This document shows positions 9,337-18,511 of a stretch of 64,000 bases of DNA, in pieces (position 1 is the stretch's first letter; each line of letters opens with the position of its first letter). The DNA is from Terriglobia bacterium (GTDB lineage Bacteria > Acidobacteriota > Terriglobia > Terriglobales > Acidobacteriaceae), in contig JAJPJE010000007.1 in the NCBI GenBank assembly GCA_021324365.1, positions 1 to 64,000 on the forward strand. Direction: 5' to 3'. The translations under genes were made by a program, and so were the position numbers. The notes under the pieces are model-generated. The model had not been told where the DNA came from and made no database searches. It saw only the letters and a program-made list of their open reading frames with translations.

Positions 9337-10146
9337 CTACTTCACGTACTTCAATCCGTAGTCGTGCTCCGCGCCTCCTTTGCTCTCCTGCCAAACGACT
9401 TGCGCCGGAACAAAGATGTTCGCGGCATTGGCAGTGAAAGGCACTGCTACTTGCACCCAATTGCCCGTGGCGTAGAGGCGCGAACTGCGGAAGCGAAGGC
9501 CTCCGCGCGATATGTCGATGATCGAAACCACTTCTTCACTTCCTGGTTTGCGAATGCAGGCCGAGATTTCAATGCGTGCGCGGAGTGTCGAGCGGCGGTT
9601 CGACGATGGCTTCGCTGCAGGCGCAAGCGGAACGGGTGTCTGCTTATTGCATCCGGGCTCAAACTCGGTTCGCCTCCATGTCGTCCGGGCGCTGCATGCG
9701 TTACAGTCGCGCGGCAGATGGCCATCGTCATCCAGAAATTCCAGCTGCTTTTCATTCAGGGATACGACTTCCCGGGAAGCACACTGGGAACACTCGAGCA
9801 GCACCCGAAAGAGTGCCGACTTCAACGCCGTCGTCGGAAATTGAATTCCCCAGAAATCGAAGCTGGCATCTTCGAACCCGATTCCGTAAAGTTCACCTTC
9901 ATGCGTTCGGCGCACCAGGCCGATCACTCGGGCGATAGTTTCGTCACGACTGGCGCGGCGCAGCCGCAACTCCTGCTGGGGCTGGAGCGAACGATTCATG
10001 AGGAGACATCCGCCGTGCTCGCTCACCGATTCGGTGCGCGCAAGATCGCGAAAACTGTCTCCGTTCGCGTCGACGCCGCACACTTCCACGGGAATTTGGA
10101 TCGCGATGCGCGCGCTTCGTCGATGAGTTGGTGTTCTTGTCAGCAT
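9337..10146 (-). CDS. PilZ - zinc-ribbon-like - PilZ protein
   Basis: PilZ domains bind cyclic di-GMP through RxxxR and [D/N]xSxxG. Counted from the ATG at 10146 (269 aa), the N-terminal domain has RRSAR, but the second motif reads SVSEHG, so the usual Asp is missing. The C-terminal domain has a basic RRSTLR stretch and a canonical DISRGG. Between them lies CSQC (119-122) and CNAC (148-151), a likely zinc site. An upstream in-frame ATG at 10164 would overlap the previous gene; GAGG 12 nt upstream slightly favours 10146. It follows the HEGGH membrane gene by 4 bp, so the two are co-transcribed. Confidence 0.82.
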   Translation of the reverse strand: MLTRTPTHRRSARIAIQIPVEVCGVDANGDSFRDLARTESVSEHGGCLLMNRSLQPQQELRLRRASRDETIARVIGLVRRTHEGELYGIGFEDASFDFWGIQFPTTALKSALFRVLLECSQCASREVVSLNEKQLEFLDDDGHLPRDCNACSARTTWRRTEFEPGCNKQTPVPLAPAAKPSSNRRSTLRARIEISACIRKPGSEEVVSIIDISRGGLRFRSSRLYATGNWVQVAVPFTANAANIFVPAQVVWQESKGGAEHDYGLKYVK

Positions 10147-10150
10147 AGTT

Positions 10151-10723
10151 TCATCTGACCTCATTTTCGTGAGCGAGTTCGGCTGCCTGCACCTGTGACC
10201 GTAATCCGTGGAATCCAATCCATGTGGCCGTGCTAAGCATGCCTGCCCAACCGCACGTGCGAATCACGCCGGCAATCCGCGCGTCGTATTGCAGCACCCT
10301 GAGTCCGGAGAAAATCGTGTTCCAGTCATGCTCGATGTAATCTCCGCCCCCCGCTGAAACCAGTGGAAGTTGCATCGCGCGTGCATCGGCCATGTACGTG
10401 GCCGTGTAAAGAAAGTTCTCAAAGAAGAAGAACAGGCAGAACGCGAAGGCAGTCGGCTTCCGTTGCGCGAAGAAGTACGCGGAGAGCAGCGCCGGAACCA
10501 TCCATTGCAAAATGGTTCCTCCCCAGATACCGATCCAGTATCCGAACCACCCAAACAGTAGATGGCCGCCCTCGTGCACAACGAGGTTTACATTGTCGAT
10601 GAGCAGGAAACCGCTCTTATCCCGTGCGGCATAGACGAGAAACAGGCCATAGAAGGCAAGCCACGACCATGTCGCGGCTTTTGCAGTCGGCTCCCACTCA
10701 TGCTGAAGCCAACGATCTTTCAC
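10151..10723 (-). CDS. Membrane protein with HEGGH motif (M50-like)
   Basis: The 190-residue protein has about four hydrophobic segments and the motif VVHEGGHLLFG (H50, E51, H54) at the start of a membrane segment, as in zinc intramembrane proteases. I do not see the second M50 metal motif (LDG), and the protein is short for the family. It may be a minimal metalloprotease or a non-proteolytic relative. It starts with GTG and is the first gene of a two-gene unit with the PilZ protein. The precise function is unknown. Confidence 0.7.
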   Translation of the reverse strand: MKDRWLQHEWEPTAKAATWSWLAFYGLFLVYAARDKSGFLLIDNVNLVVHEGGHLLFGWFGYWIGIWGGTILQWMVPALLSAYFFAQRKPTAFAFCLFFFFENFLYTATYMADARAMQLPLVSAGGGDYIEHDWNTIFSGLRVLQYDARIAGVIRTCGWAGMLSTATWIGFHGLRSQVQAAELAHENEVR

Positions 10724-10789
10724 CCCGATAGGTTACTTTCAATCGGGTATGCAGCCCATAGTACGCAGGTACCTTATCCCTATGTGACT

Positions 10790-11731
10790 TTAGAAACGTA
10801 ACGCCGCAGACGGCAAATTGTGCGCTGACTCCCACGCTTTGGCGCGCTTCTTCGCCTGTTCCAGTTGTTCGGGTGACATGCGTAATTCGAAGCCATGAAG
10901 CAGTTTGCGGTCATTGGACTGTTTCTCCGCAGCCAGCGACATCCACAAATAGGCAGAAACTAGATCTTCAGGCATGCAGTGGCCGTGAACATAAAGGTTT
11001 GCCAGGTTCTCCTGAGCGTTGACGTCGCCCTTCTCGGCGGAAAGTGTGAACCACTTGAAAGCTTCGTGGTGGTCTTCCGGCACTCCCTGGCCCGTCAGAT
11101 ATAGGACCCCGAGGTTGTTCTGCGCCTGGGCGATTCCCTGTTCGGCAGCCGCCCTGAACCATCGCGCAGCCGTTGCACGGTCCTTCGCTACCCCCAAACC
11201 AGCGTTGTACATGAGCCCCAGATTGTTCTGAGCTCGCGCGTCGCCGGACCGGGCCGCAACCTCGAACCACTTTGCTGCTTCCGGAAGATCCTTACGCAGG
11301 CCGGTACCGGTGAAGTACATGTCCGCGAGCTGCTCCTGCGCTGCCGTTTCACCATTTTCCCCTGCTTTGCGAAGCCACTCGGCGGCTATCGAGAGGTCCT
11401 TTGGCACGCCTAATCCATGGGTGTATAAAAACGCCAAATTGTTCTGCGCTGGACCATAGCCCTGTAAAGCAGCTTTACGAAACAGTTCGTATGCTTCGCG
11501 GTAATCCTGATCTACTTTTGTGTGCGTGAGGTATGCCAGCCCAAGAATGTTCTGTGCCTGCGCATCGTGTTTTGCCACCTTCCGCAAAGCTTCGAACTGT
11601 TGCGGGGTGTATCTTTTCAAAGCGGCGATGATATTGTCGGCACTCTCTGCTGGCAGAGGCGAATCAGCCAATAGCATTGCAAATAGAAGGAACGCGAAGA
11701 CCAGAAAAACAGGGAAACGGTTCCTGCCCAT
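10790..11731 (-). CDS. Secreted Sel1-like repeat protein
   Basis: The 313-residue protein starts with a signal peptide (FPVFLVFAFLLFAMLLADSP) and then carries five to six Sel1-like repeats of about 36 residues, recognisable by AQNNLGxxYxxGxGVxxDxxxAxxWFRKAA. Sel1 repeats form alpha-solenoids that scaffold protein complexes in the periplasm or outside the cell. GGAGG lies 7 nt before the ATG. It is a single gene, divergent from ispG. The partner proteins are unknown. Confidence 0.88.
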   Translation of the reverse strand: MGRNRFPVFLVFAFLLFAMLLADSPLPAESADNIIAALKRYTPQQFEALRKVAKHDAQAQNILGLAYLTHTKVDQDYREAYELFRKAALQGYGPAQNNLAFLYTHGLGVPKDLSIAAEWLRKAGENGETAAQEQLADMYFTGTGLRKDLPEAAKWFEVAARSGDARAQNNLGLMYNAGLGVAKDRATAARWFRAAAEQGIAQAQNNLGVLYLTGQGVPEDHHEAFKWFTLSAEKGDVNAQENLANLYVHGHCMPEDLVSAYLWMSLAAEKQSNDRKLLHGFELRMSPEQLEQAKKRAKAWESAHNLPSAALRF

Positions 11732-11961
11732 GAACCACCCTCCAGTGGAAACTTGGTCTTGCAGGACTTGGACGGGGCTCTGCCCAATTGGACCGCATCT
11801 TACGAGAGCTGCTGGTTGCGTTCAAGTGTGAAAATAACGGTTGAGCTGCTGTTTTCGCCGGTTGAACGGAAATACCGGTGAGGCGTGCGGCGCGGAGATG
11901 CGCAGAATTCACATGCTAAACTGAGTACATATCCTGGCCGGCTGGCGGCCATTCAGAGTGT

Positions 11962-13200
11962 ATGGCAGAAATCCGTCGTAGAAAATCCGTGACGTGCACG
12001 ATTGGCAAGGTGCGCGTGGGCAGCGATGCACCGGTTGTGGTGCAATCGATGACGAATACCGACACCGCTGACGTGCTCGCGACCGTACAGCAGGTGGAAG
12101 CGCTGGCCCGTGCCGGTTCCGAACTGGTCCGCGTGACCGTCAACAACGATGACGCAGCCAAAGCCGTTCCGCATATTGTGGACCTGCTGCAGCGACGTGG
12201 CATTGATGTCCCAGTGATCGGCGATTTTCACTACAACGGACATCTTCTTCTGAAGAAATATCCCGAGTGCGCCCGAGCGCTCGCAAAGTACCGCATCAAT
12301 CCAGGAAACGTGAGCGTTGGCCGAAAGGACGACGACAATTTTCGGACTATGGTCGAAGTTGCGGTTGAGAATCAAAAGCCGGTTCGGATCGGCGTGAATT
12401 GGGGATCGCTCGACCAGCAATTGCTGACGCGCATGATGGACGAGAACTCGCGCTCTGCGGAACCGAAAGACGCTCGCGACGTTACGATGGAAGCCATGGT
12501 CGTGAGCGCGCTGAATTCCGCCGCTCTCGCGGAAAAGAGCGGCCTGCGACGGGATCATATCATCCTCAGCGCCAAAGTGAGTGGCGTGCAGGACCTGGTG
12601 GATGTCTATCGCAATCTGGCTTCACGTTGCGAGTATCCCCTGCACCTCGGGTTGACTGAAGCCGGGATGGGAGCGAAAGGGATTGTAGCCTCCGCAGCAG
12701 GTCTGAGCATCCTGCTGCAGGAAGGGATCGGAGACACCATCCGCGTTTCACTCACGCCGGCGCCGAATGGGGATCGCACAGAAGAGGTCATCGTTGCCCA
12801 GCAGATCCTGCAATCGATGGGCATCCGCAGTATCACGCCGCAAGTGACCGCCTGTCCTGGTTGCGGACGTACCACCAGCACCTTCTTCCAGGAAATGGCG
12901 GAACAGATACAGAGCTATCTGCGCGAGCAGATGCCGGTCTGGAAGCAACGATATGCCGGCGTGGAAGAGATGAAGGTCGCAGTCATGGGGTGCGTGGTGA
13001 ACGGTCCCGGCGAATCGAAGCATGCGAATCTCGGGATTTCACTGCCCGGCACTTTCGAGGAGCCCAAAGCTCCCGTTTTCGTTGACGGGCGCCTGATGAC
13101 TACCCTGCGCGGCGACCGCATCGTTGCTGAGTTCATCGACATTCTGGACAACTACGTTGATTCGCACTACGCGACGAAAACTGCAGCCCTAACCACATAA
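11962..13200 (+). CDS. ispG: 4-hydroxy-3-methylbut-2-enyl diphosphate synthase (GcpE)
   Basis: IspG is the [4Fe-4S] enzyme that reductively converts MEcPP to HMBPP, the penultimate MEP-pathway step. The 412-residue protein shows [19 protein letters not shown], the GDFHYNGH segment, the cluster ligands in [10 protein letters not shown], and the third ligand in GCVVNGPGE. The domain order is TIM barrel then ferredoxin-sulfite-reductase-like domain, the bacterial form without the plant insert. It lies in a single-gene unit about 6 kb from dxr. Confidence 0.97.
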   Translation: MAEIRRRKSVTCTIGKVRVGSDAPVVVQSMTNTDTADVLATVQQVEALARAGSELVRVTVNNDDAAKAVPHIVDLLQRRGIDVPVIGDFHYNGHLLLKKYPECARALAKYRINPGNVSVGRKDDDNFRTMVEVAVENQKPVRIGVNWGSLDQQLLTRMMDENSRSAEPKDARDVTMEAMVVSALNSAALAEKSGLRRDHIILSAKVSGVQDLVDVYRNLASRCEYPLHLGLTEAGMGAKGIVASAAGLSILLQEGIGDTIRVSLTPAPNGDRTEEVIVAQQILQSMGIRSITPQVTACPGCGRTTSTFFQEMAEQIQSYLREQMPVWKQRYAGVEEMKVAVMGCVVNGPGESKHANLGISLPGTFEEPKAPVFVDGRLMTTLRGDRIVAEFIDILDNYVDSHYATKTAALTT

Positions 13201-13259
13201 CACGAAGGACAGAAAGGTTCAGGAAGTTTTTTTGCTCTTCGTGTGCGGTTACGTTTTAC

Positions 13260-14882
13260 CTACCTAGTAGCTTCGGCTTTGGCGAGGACAATAGCGGTCG
13301 TCTTCGACATCGACTCGTAATACCGCATGAACCGTTGCGTCTCTACGGTGTTATACGGCGCAAGGTTATGCGCCCAGCGATATCCGATCGGCTGATACCA
13401 AAGCTCGGCCAGGACATGGAACGGCCCCTGGGCATCGCCAATCGCAACCGAGTACCGCGTCGTGTCGGCCCCGCCGGTGAAGTTCGGATCATCAGCGGCG
13501 GCGCCAACGACCGCAATATTCTTATCCGCGGTGCTCTTGTCGAATCCAGAAGGCAATAATCGGCTGTCCTTCAGATAGCGAACCGTAAATAGCAGGCCGG
13601 TAGTCACGTGTCCCTGTTCGTCGCCGAGGATGGGTTCAAAGATCTGCACCTGATCGCTTTTGGTGATCTCGTGATAGAAGGGCTCGTACTTCGTTTTGTC
13701 GGCATCGTTATCGTTGCCGACGATCGATCCATCCGGATTTAAGTGCCCCGACTCGAAGACAGCTTTTCCATTGCGGCCGGTAATCAGCAGATGCAACCAC
13801 GCCCGCCTGGACGGAAAGGCGGTCGGCAACTTATGCCCGGTAAGGTTTTGCACGAACACATCGACGTGGGCTGTGCCCGCGCTTACATCGAAATTGCGAA
13901 TTTCCAGCCGTGCGCTTTGTGACTGCAAGAAAGCCTGCGTCCCCTCTGCTGCCCGGGTCAGCTCCGGCGCTGTGGCCGCGACGTCGAGATCTGTGCGATA
14001 GAGATTCAGCATACGCTGCATGAAGAAGTTGCCGCCGACAAAGACGTGTTGATGCACACCTGGGCGCAATTGCGGTAAGACTGAGGTCAGAGGCGCTTCG
14101 CCTTCGACTTCAGGCATGTGGCACTGCTGGCAACTGTAACGGTTTGGATAATCGCTGTGTTGCCATTCCAAAAACGGCATCTGCTCAGGGAACATGCCGA
14201 TCTCTTTCCCATTCGGACCGAGAGCCGTGGTGAATAGTGTGTGGCAGGTTCCGCACAGCGCCGAATCGCGGATATGCTGTGCCTCTGTCGGACGAAAGCC
14301 TCCTGTAGACGTGTCCATGACGCGAGTGCGTCCGGCGTCGATCTGAAAAGGACCATATTCGGGATGATCCATTTTCGATTCCGGCGGAGCGATTACGAAT
14401 CCTCCATTGAAGCTCGCAGGCGCGCCCAGCTTCTCTTTGGTGACCTGATGGCACACGGTACACGTAACCCCATCCTCCGCCAGTGCGCCTTCTTTTTTAT
14501 CGGCATTAAACGGAATGTGCGAGAAGATCTGTCCATCTTGGCCCTGCAATTTCGCCAGATACCGTGGAATAGGCATGTGACAGATGGAACACTCGTCTTC
14601 AACATGCAGCCGCGCTACTGCGTGATCAATCGTCTCGCGCCTAGCACTGGCTTGCCAGTAGGGATCGCGGGATGAATTCGCCATGATGCTGGACTGCCAA
14701 TCGAAGCCCACTGAGACGTCCAGGCCGGAAGGTGTGGTGACGCCATTGTGGCAGGCGATGCAACGAGCTGAGGTGTGGAATTCGATCTTATCGGTGATCT
14801 GGTTGCCGCGTCCGCGCAGTAGTTGGGGCGAGCAGATGATCGCGGCGGCGATAACGGACACAACAAGAGCTTTCCTGTGCAT
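13260..14882 (-). CDS. Secreted pentaheme cytochrome c
   Basis: The 540-residue protein has an N-terminal signal segment and five CxxCH heme sites: CIACH (about 41), CSICH (98), CTVCH (141), CGTCH (210) and CQQCH (251). The C-terminal half is heme-free and beta-rich. It is likely a periplasmic or surface electron-transfer protein. The start at 14882 is preferred: GAGGG is 6 nt upstream, and the ATG overlaps the stop of the preceding cytochrome gene (TGATG), implying translational coupling. An ATG two codons upstream is the alternative. The redox partner is not known. Confidence 0.88.
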   Translation of the reverse strand: MHRKALVVSVIAAAIICSPQLLRGRGNQITDKIEFHTSARCIACHNGVTTPSGLDVSVGFDWQSSIMANSSRDPYWQASARRETIDHAVARLHVEDECSICHMPIPRYLAKLQGQDGQIFSHIPFNADKKEGALAEDGVTCTVCHQVTKEKLGAPASFNGGFVIAPPESKMDHPEYGPFQIDAGRTRVMDTSTGGFRPTEAQHIRDSALCGTCHTLFTTALGPNGKEIGMFPEQMPFLEWQHSDYPNRYSCQQCHMPEVEGEAPLTSVLPQLRPGVHQHVFVGGNFFMQRMLNLYRTDLDVAATAPELTRAAEGTQAFLQSQSARLEIRNFDVSAGTAHVDVFVQNLTGHKLPTAFPSRRAWLHLLITGRNGKAVFESGHLNPDGSIVGNDNDADKTKYEPFYHEITKSDQVQIFEPILGDEQGHVTTGLLFTVRYLKDSRLLPSGFDKSTADKNIAVVGAAADDPNFTGGADTTRYSVAIGDAQGPFHVLAELWYQPIGYRWAHNLAPYNTVETQRFMRYYESMSKTTAIVLAKAEATR

Positions 14883-16063
14883 CACCATCCCTCAGTCAGC
14901 TTTCCATCCTGCCAATCCCAAAGGATGTAGAACATAAGTTGCCGGGGACGTCCGACGGTGTCGTTGACAGGAAAACTGATTCCCACATCACCGCGAATAT
15001 GCTGCCTATGGCTGATAGTCACCTGCATTTCAGGAAGGACGTTCCAGTCGGTTTTTGCGCCGGTGACCAGATCGCGGCTGGCAAGAAATTCCACCATTGG
15101 CGACCACAACCGGCCCAAGCCGTGATCAGCGGCAAAACTTTGCCCTATCGCGGTATTCCAGAAGACATTCTGCGGTGCCTTCCGCGTATCCACCGGAAGA
15201 TTGCCTCCGCCCTGAAACTGGATGAACGTATTGGTTGGAAAAAGCTGATCGAACATGGCGAAGGTGCCAAACGTGGTTGTGCCCGCCCCCAGACCTCGCA
15301 GGTAATTGCCTGTTGGCGCAACCACTTCTCCCTGCAAACTGAGGATGGACCCAGTGCGTAAACTGGAAAGCATGACGCGTTTCAGGCCGAAGGTGATGTC
15401 GCCAATCCCGCCATACCAGTTTTGCTGCGGGCGCTCGAACATCAGCGGCGTGTCGATTTCGATCTGATTTTTTACCCCGAATCGCTGTTCGTGAATCTCA
15501 TGAAATTCCGCGCCCGAAGATTTCTGGATGTTCACACGGCCAGTGAGCACCTCTTCATCTTCTGGATACGCTTTCTCGGTTCCCAATGCGAGCGGCAGAT
15601 TCAGCTCTCCGCGAGGCCAATGAGGATTTGTACAGAAGGTTCGCAGGTAAGCGACTAAGTCCCCCACCTGCTGCACCGTGAATACTCCTGAAAAAGACGG
15701 CATGATTTGGGAGAAGCCGCGATAAGGGCCGCCGTGCAGGATTACGGCTTTGTATGCTGTATCCAATTCAGCAGTCGTCTGATCGCAACGGGTGAAATCG
15801 GGAAAGCTCGAAGGGCGCTGAAAGCCGGCTGTTGTTTCCGGCGCTCCCTGACCGGCTTCGCCATGACAGGCAGCGCAATTGGCCGCGTAGAGGCGTTGCC
15901 CATCTGCGACATTCGCATGGCGTACAGGCTGCAGGGTTTCTGCGTTCTTGCCGGCCTGAGCTACGACGAATGAAAAGAACAGGCAGACAAACACGCCAGC
16001 CACCTCAGTTTCGATCCGCAAAAATCTTTGTCTGCGCGATTTGCATTCAGCAGCTGACATCAA
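14882..16063 (-). CDS. Cytochrome c fused to a beta-barrel-like domain
   Basis: The 393-residue protein has an export segment (VAGVFVCLFFSFVVAQAG), then a class I cytochrome domain with CAACH (C63, C66, H67) and a probable axial Met in IMPSFSG (M121). From about residue 165 to the end it has no heme and shows alternating amphipathic strands and aromatic-rich turns, like outer-membrane barrel proteins. The sequence supports a cytochrome fused to a porin- or transporter-like domain. It overlaps the pentaheme gene, so they are one operon, possibly for electron transfer across the outer membrane (inference). Confidence 0.75.
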   Translation of the reverse strand: MMSAAECKSRRQRFLRIETEVAGVFVCLFFSFVVAQAGKNAETLQPVRHANVADGQRLYAANCAACHGEAGQGAPETTAGFQRPSSFPDFTRCDQTTAELDTAYKAVILHGGPYRGFSQIMPSFSGVFTVQQVGDLVAYLRTFCTNPHWPRGELNLPLALGTEKAYPEDEEVLTGRVNIQKSSGAEFHEIHEQRFGVKNQIEIDTPLMFERPQQNWYGGIGDITFGLKRVMLSSLRTGSILSLQGEVVAPTGNYLRGLGAGTTTFGTFAMFDQLFPTNTFIQFQGGGNLPVDTRKAPQNVFWNTAIGQSFAADHGLGRLWSPMVEFLASRDLVTGAKTDWNVLPEMQVTISHRQHIRGDVGISFPVNDTVGRPRQLMFYILWDWQDGKLTEGW

Positions 16064-16092
16064 CGTATTCGCGAAATCGAAAGGGGGTCTCG

Positions 16093-16284
16093 ATGAGTGA
16101 AGTTAAAGTACGGCGCCCGCATCATGCACGGTCGCAGATGAATAGAAGCGAGATATTCAGTGAGGGTTGGAGTGGAGCGAATAAATCTAATCTTGGGGAA
16201 GGGCGAGCGATTTCAGGAAAACAGGCTTATATGGCAGTGCGCGAGGGAAGTGCGTCGATAATTCAACACACCACCTCGCGCTGA
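16093..16284 (+). CDS. Possible small hypothetical protein (63 aa)
   Basis: An ATG with GGGGG 5 nt upstream opens a 63-residue polar frame beginning MSEVKVRRPHHARSQMNRSE. It has no recognisable domain. It lies divergent from the cytochrome fusion gene, in a stretch that otherwise lacks genes. The only support is the ribosome-binding site and position, so this is a weak call. Confidence 0.25.
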   Translation: MSEVKVRRPHHARSQMNRSEIFSEGWSGANKSNLGEGRAISGKQAYMAVREGSASIIQHTTSR

Positions 16285-16349
16285 TGAAACTCGGCATCGA
16301 ATTTGAATGGTGATTCTTTCGTTTTGGTCATCTCGTGATCATTCTTGCT

Positions 16350-16460
16350 TTAGAACTTGAGCAGCGCAGCCGAGACTGCGAGCCATGCGCAGAAACCGCT
16401 CACGATCAGGGCCGTGCGGATTGCCATGTTGTCGATGAACCAATTCCATTTCGCGTCCAT
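16350..16460 (-). CDS. Single-span small membrane protein (36 aa)
   Basis: An ATG at 16460 with a perfect GGAGG 5 nt upstream encodes 36 residues: a short polar and aromatic head (MDAKWNWFIDN) then a hydrophobic helix (ALIVSGFCAWLAVSAALLKF) that runs to the stop codon. This is the form of a one-helix membrane peptide. It lies between the cytochrome operon and the DUF72 gene. I do not recognise the family; small subunits of respiratory complexes look like this, but that is only analogy. Confidence 0.55.
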   Translation of the reverse strand: MDAKWNWFIDNMAIRTALIVSGFCAWLAVSAALLKF

Positions 16461-16669
16461 ATGTTCCTCCGATTCGGTCTGTTGTTGTCTAACTAATGGA
16501 CGTGCCGGCTTCGCAATTGTTAGCTGCGATTTCCAACCGCGTCTGATTCTCTATACGCACGCCACTCCCAAAAAGTTCGCAGAATTGTGTTGCGAGCAGA
16601 TGAATTGGCGGCATCCTAAAGTACAAGTACCAAGGTCTGAACTCTGGGTGGGATTAAAGAATTAGGGAG

Positions 16670-17608
16670 TCAGGAGGGCTGCCTATTTTGCGAGGGAAAC
16701 AAATCTGTGGCAGGCGAATCCGGCTCCGTAAACTCCTGTAGATCAGGGTACTTGCGAATCAGTGATTCCGGAGCGCGCACCTTTTTGCGCGCAATCATGG
16801 ACTTCAATTCGAGCGCATTAGCCGGTGCCTTTCCCTCGAAGTGGTTATTCGCGGCAACATAAACCTTGTCCGTCTTCTTCGCGATACTCTCGATCTTCGC
16901 CTGCCAGCCTTCCAATTCATGTGGCTTGTACAGATAGTCATAGCGATCGCTGGGCTTCTTCGGGTCGAACCATTGATCGTAGCGCCGGCCATGGAGGCGC
17001 ACATAGCCAATGCTTGACGTTACATGGCCGCTAGGACGGATTGCTCGTCCCAGCAAGGGCTGATCGATGTTGCAGAAGGCAACTCCTTGGGACGCGAAGT
17101 ATTGCAGGATGGAGTCGTCACTCCAACTGAGGTGACGAACTTCCACTGCGAGTGGATATTGGCCGAACATCCGGATCAGCTTTTCAAGATGCCCACGGTT
17201 CTCCTCGGTGTTTTTGAAGGAAATTGGGAACTGCATCAGCAGAGCGCCAAGGCGTCCTTCCGAAGCAATTGCATCGTACCCTTCCTTCGCCATGCGCTCG
17301 TCTTCGGGATCGAAACGAATGGTGGTGGCGGATGTAGACTCGACTACCGCAATCGGCGAATGGGTGAATGCTTTGTTTAGTTTTGCAGTAAATTGAAACT
17401 TCGAATTTACCGCGCCGGCCTTGCGGCACCACTCACGCCCGACATCCGGCTTAATATAGCCGTAAAAAGAAGTATTGATCTCGATCAGATCGAAGTAACG
17501 CGCCAGGTATTCCACTGGATGTTGCGTTTTCTTCAGCGACTTCGGATAGACAATGTCCTCCCAATCCTTGTACGCCCATCCCGCAACGCCAATGTAAAAT
17601 TCGCCCAC
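16670..17608 (-). CDS. DUF72 (YecE-like) protein
   Basis: The 312-residue protein is a DUF72 TIM-barrel-like protein: FYIGVAGWAYKDWEDIVYPK at the start, YLARYFDLIEINTSFYG, FQFTAKLNKAFTH, LGALLMQFPISFKN, AVEVRHLSW, VRLHGRRYDQWF and VYVAANNHFEGKAPANA. The family is widespread and its biochemical role is not established. The gene starts 7 bp after the end of the CAP gene and is probably co-transcribed with it. Confidence 0.9.
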   Translation of the reverse strand: MGEFYIGVAGWAYKDWEDIVYPKSLKKTQHPVEYLARYFDLIEINTSFYGYIKPDVGREWCRKAGAVNSKFQFTAKLNKAFTHSPIAVVESTSATTIRFDPEDERMAKEGYDAIASEGRLGALLMQFPISFKNTEENRGHLEKLIRMFGQYPLAVEVRHLSWSDDSILQYFASQGVAFCNIDQPLLGRAIRPSGHVTSSIGYVRLHGRRYDQWFDPKKPSDRYDYLYKPHELEGWQAKIESIAKKTDKVYVAANNHFEGKAPANALELKSMIARKKVRAPESLIRKYPDLQEFTEPDSPATDLFPSQNRQPS

Positions 17609-17614
17609 GGTCTT

Positions 17615-18403
17615 TCAGAAGAAGAGCATTGCCGTCCAAAAGATGCCACCCGGATCTTTTTCGTTCTGCACAAAACAACTGCCCACCGCAAACCTCTTCA
17701 ACCCAGGCTGCGCAGCAATACGCTGCACATCCGACGGAAGCACTTCCGGTTGTGAGTTGCTGTAAGTGACCACATAGCGAACGCCGGGCGTCTGCATGAG
17801 CTGCCCATTATTCATGTTTCCCGATTGCGCCATTGCACAGACACTATCGCGCAATTGGGGCATGTTGAGGCGCCCCAGTGGCATCATGTGCTCCTGCTGG
17901 CGCAGTTCCGCAAACGCTTTTGCTGCCTGCGCTTCTGCCTGTTCGGTGTTCAGCGTCGCAACAACGGTCGCAAAATCCTCTGTGACCCAAAACTCACTTT
18001 CCTGGTGAACAATACCGATTCCCACAGCGTTGTATTCCGGGGTGAGGATGTTAGCCCGGTGGGGCGGGGAGTGCATGAATGCCCAATGGATCTGATCTTC
18101 ACGATCGTTGAAGCCGACATTCTCTCCACTTCGATTGAAATGGAGACCGGTTGCCGCCAGCCTCTGCTGGACATTTGGCTCTCCGGAAGCTTGATGCGTA
18201 AGCTGATGGCGCCGGGCCATCACGAGCGAGTGCTGGCGGGCCGCTTCAACCAGCCTGGGATTAATTTTGAGTGGCACCAAGCCCTTCTCGAGACGCGAAT
18301 CGTTCAACTGCTGCACGACGAGACGCTCAGCACCGGGATCGAACTGGGCCTGGGCCCCTATTCTGAAAGCTATTACCAGAGCAATAACAAATAGATATTT
18401 CAT
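17615..18403 (-). CDS. Secreted CAP-domain (SCP/PR-1-like) protein
   Basis: The 262-residue protein has a signal peptide (MKYLFVIALVIAFRIGAQAQ) and a CAP domain over about residues 28-150, with the four signatures visible: HQLTH, GENVGF, HSPPHRANIL and FWVTEDFA. Bacterial CAP proteins are extracytoplasmic and of mostly unknown function. The C-terminal 110 residues form a separate domain of unknown type with a cysteine pair. It is the first gene of a unit with the DUF72 gene, and diverges from rmuC. Confidence 0.88.
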   Translation of the reverse strand: MKYLFVIALVIAFRIGAQAQFDPGAERLVVQQLNDSRLEKGLVPLKINPRLVEAARQHSLVMARRHQLTHQASGEPNVQQRLAATGLHFNRSGENVGFNDREDQIHWAFMHSPPHRANILTPEYNAVGIGIVHQESEFWVTEDFATVVATLNTEQAEAQAAKAFAELRQQEHMMPLGRLNMPQLRDSVCAMAQSGNMNNGQLMQTPGVRYVVTYSNSQPEVLPSDVQRIAAQPGLKRFAVGSCFVQNEKDPGGIFWTAMLFF

Positions 18404-18511
18404 AAGTTCATTTGAACGTATCTTTAAATCGCCGTTGCGAATAGATGTTCCGCCTTACAGATTATCTACCGCCCCTATGTTACGATTCGCCCAAGTTCTT
18501 TCGGAGAATTC

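Noticed and set aside
9250-10158. 302-codon open frame on the plus strand
   Set aside because: It lies entirely opposite the PilZ/zinc-ribbon protein, has no ribosome-binding site and an amino-acid composition typical of antisense reading.
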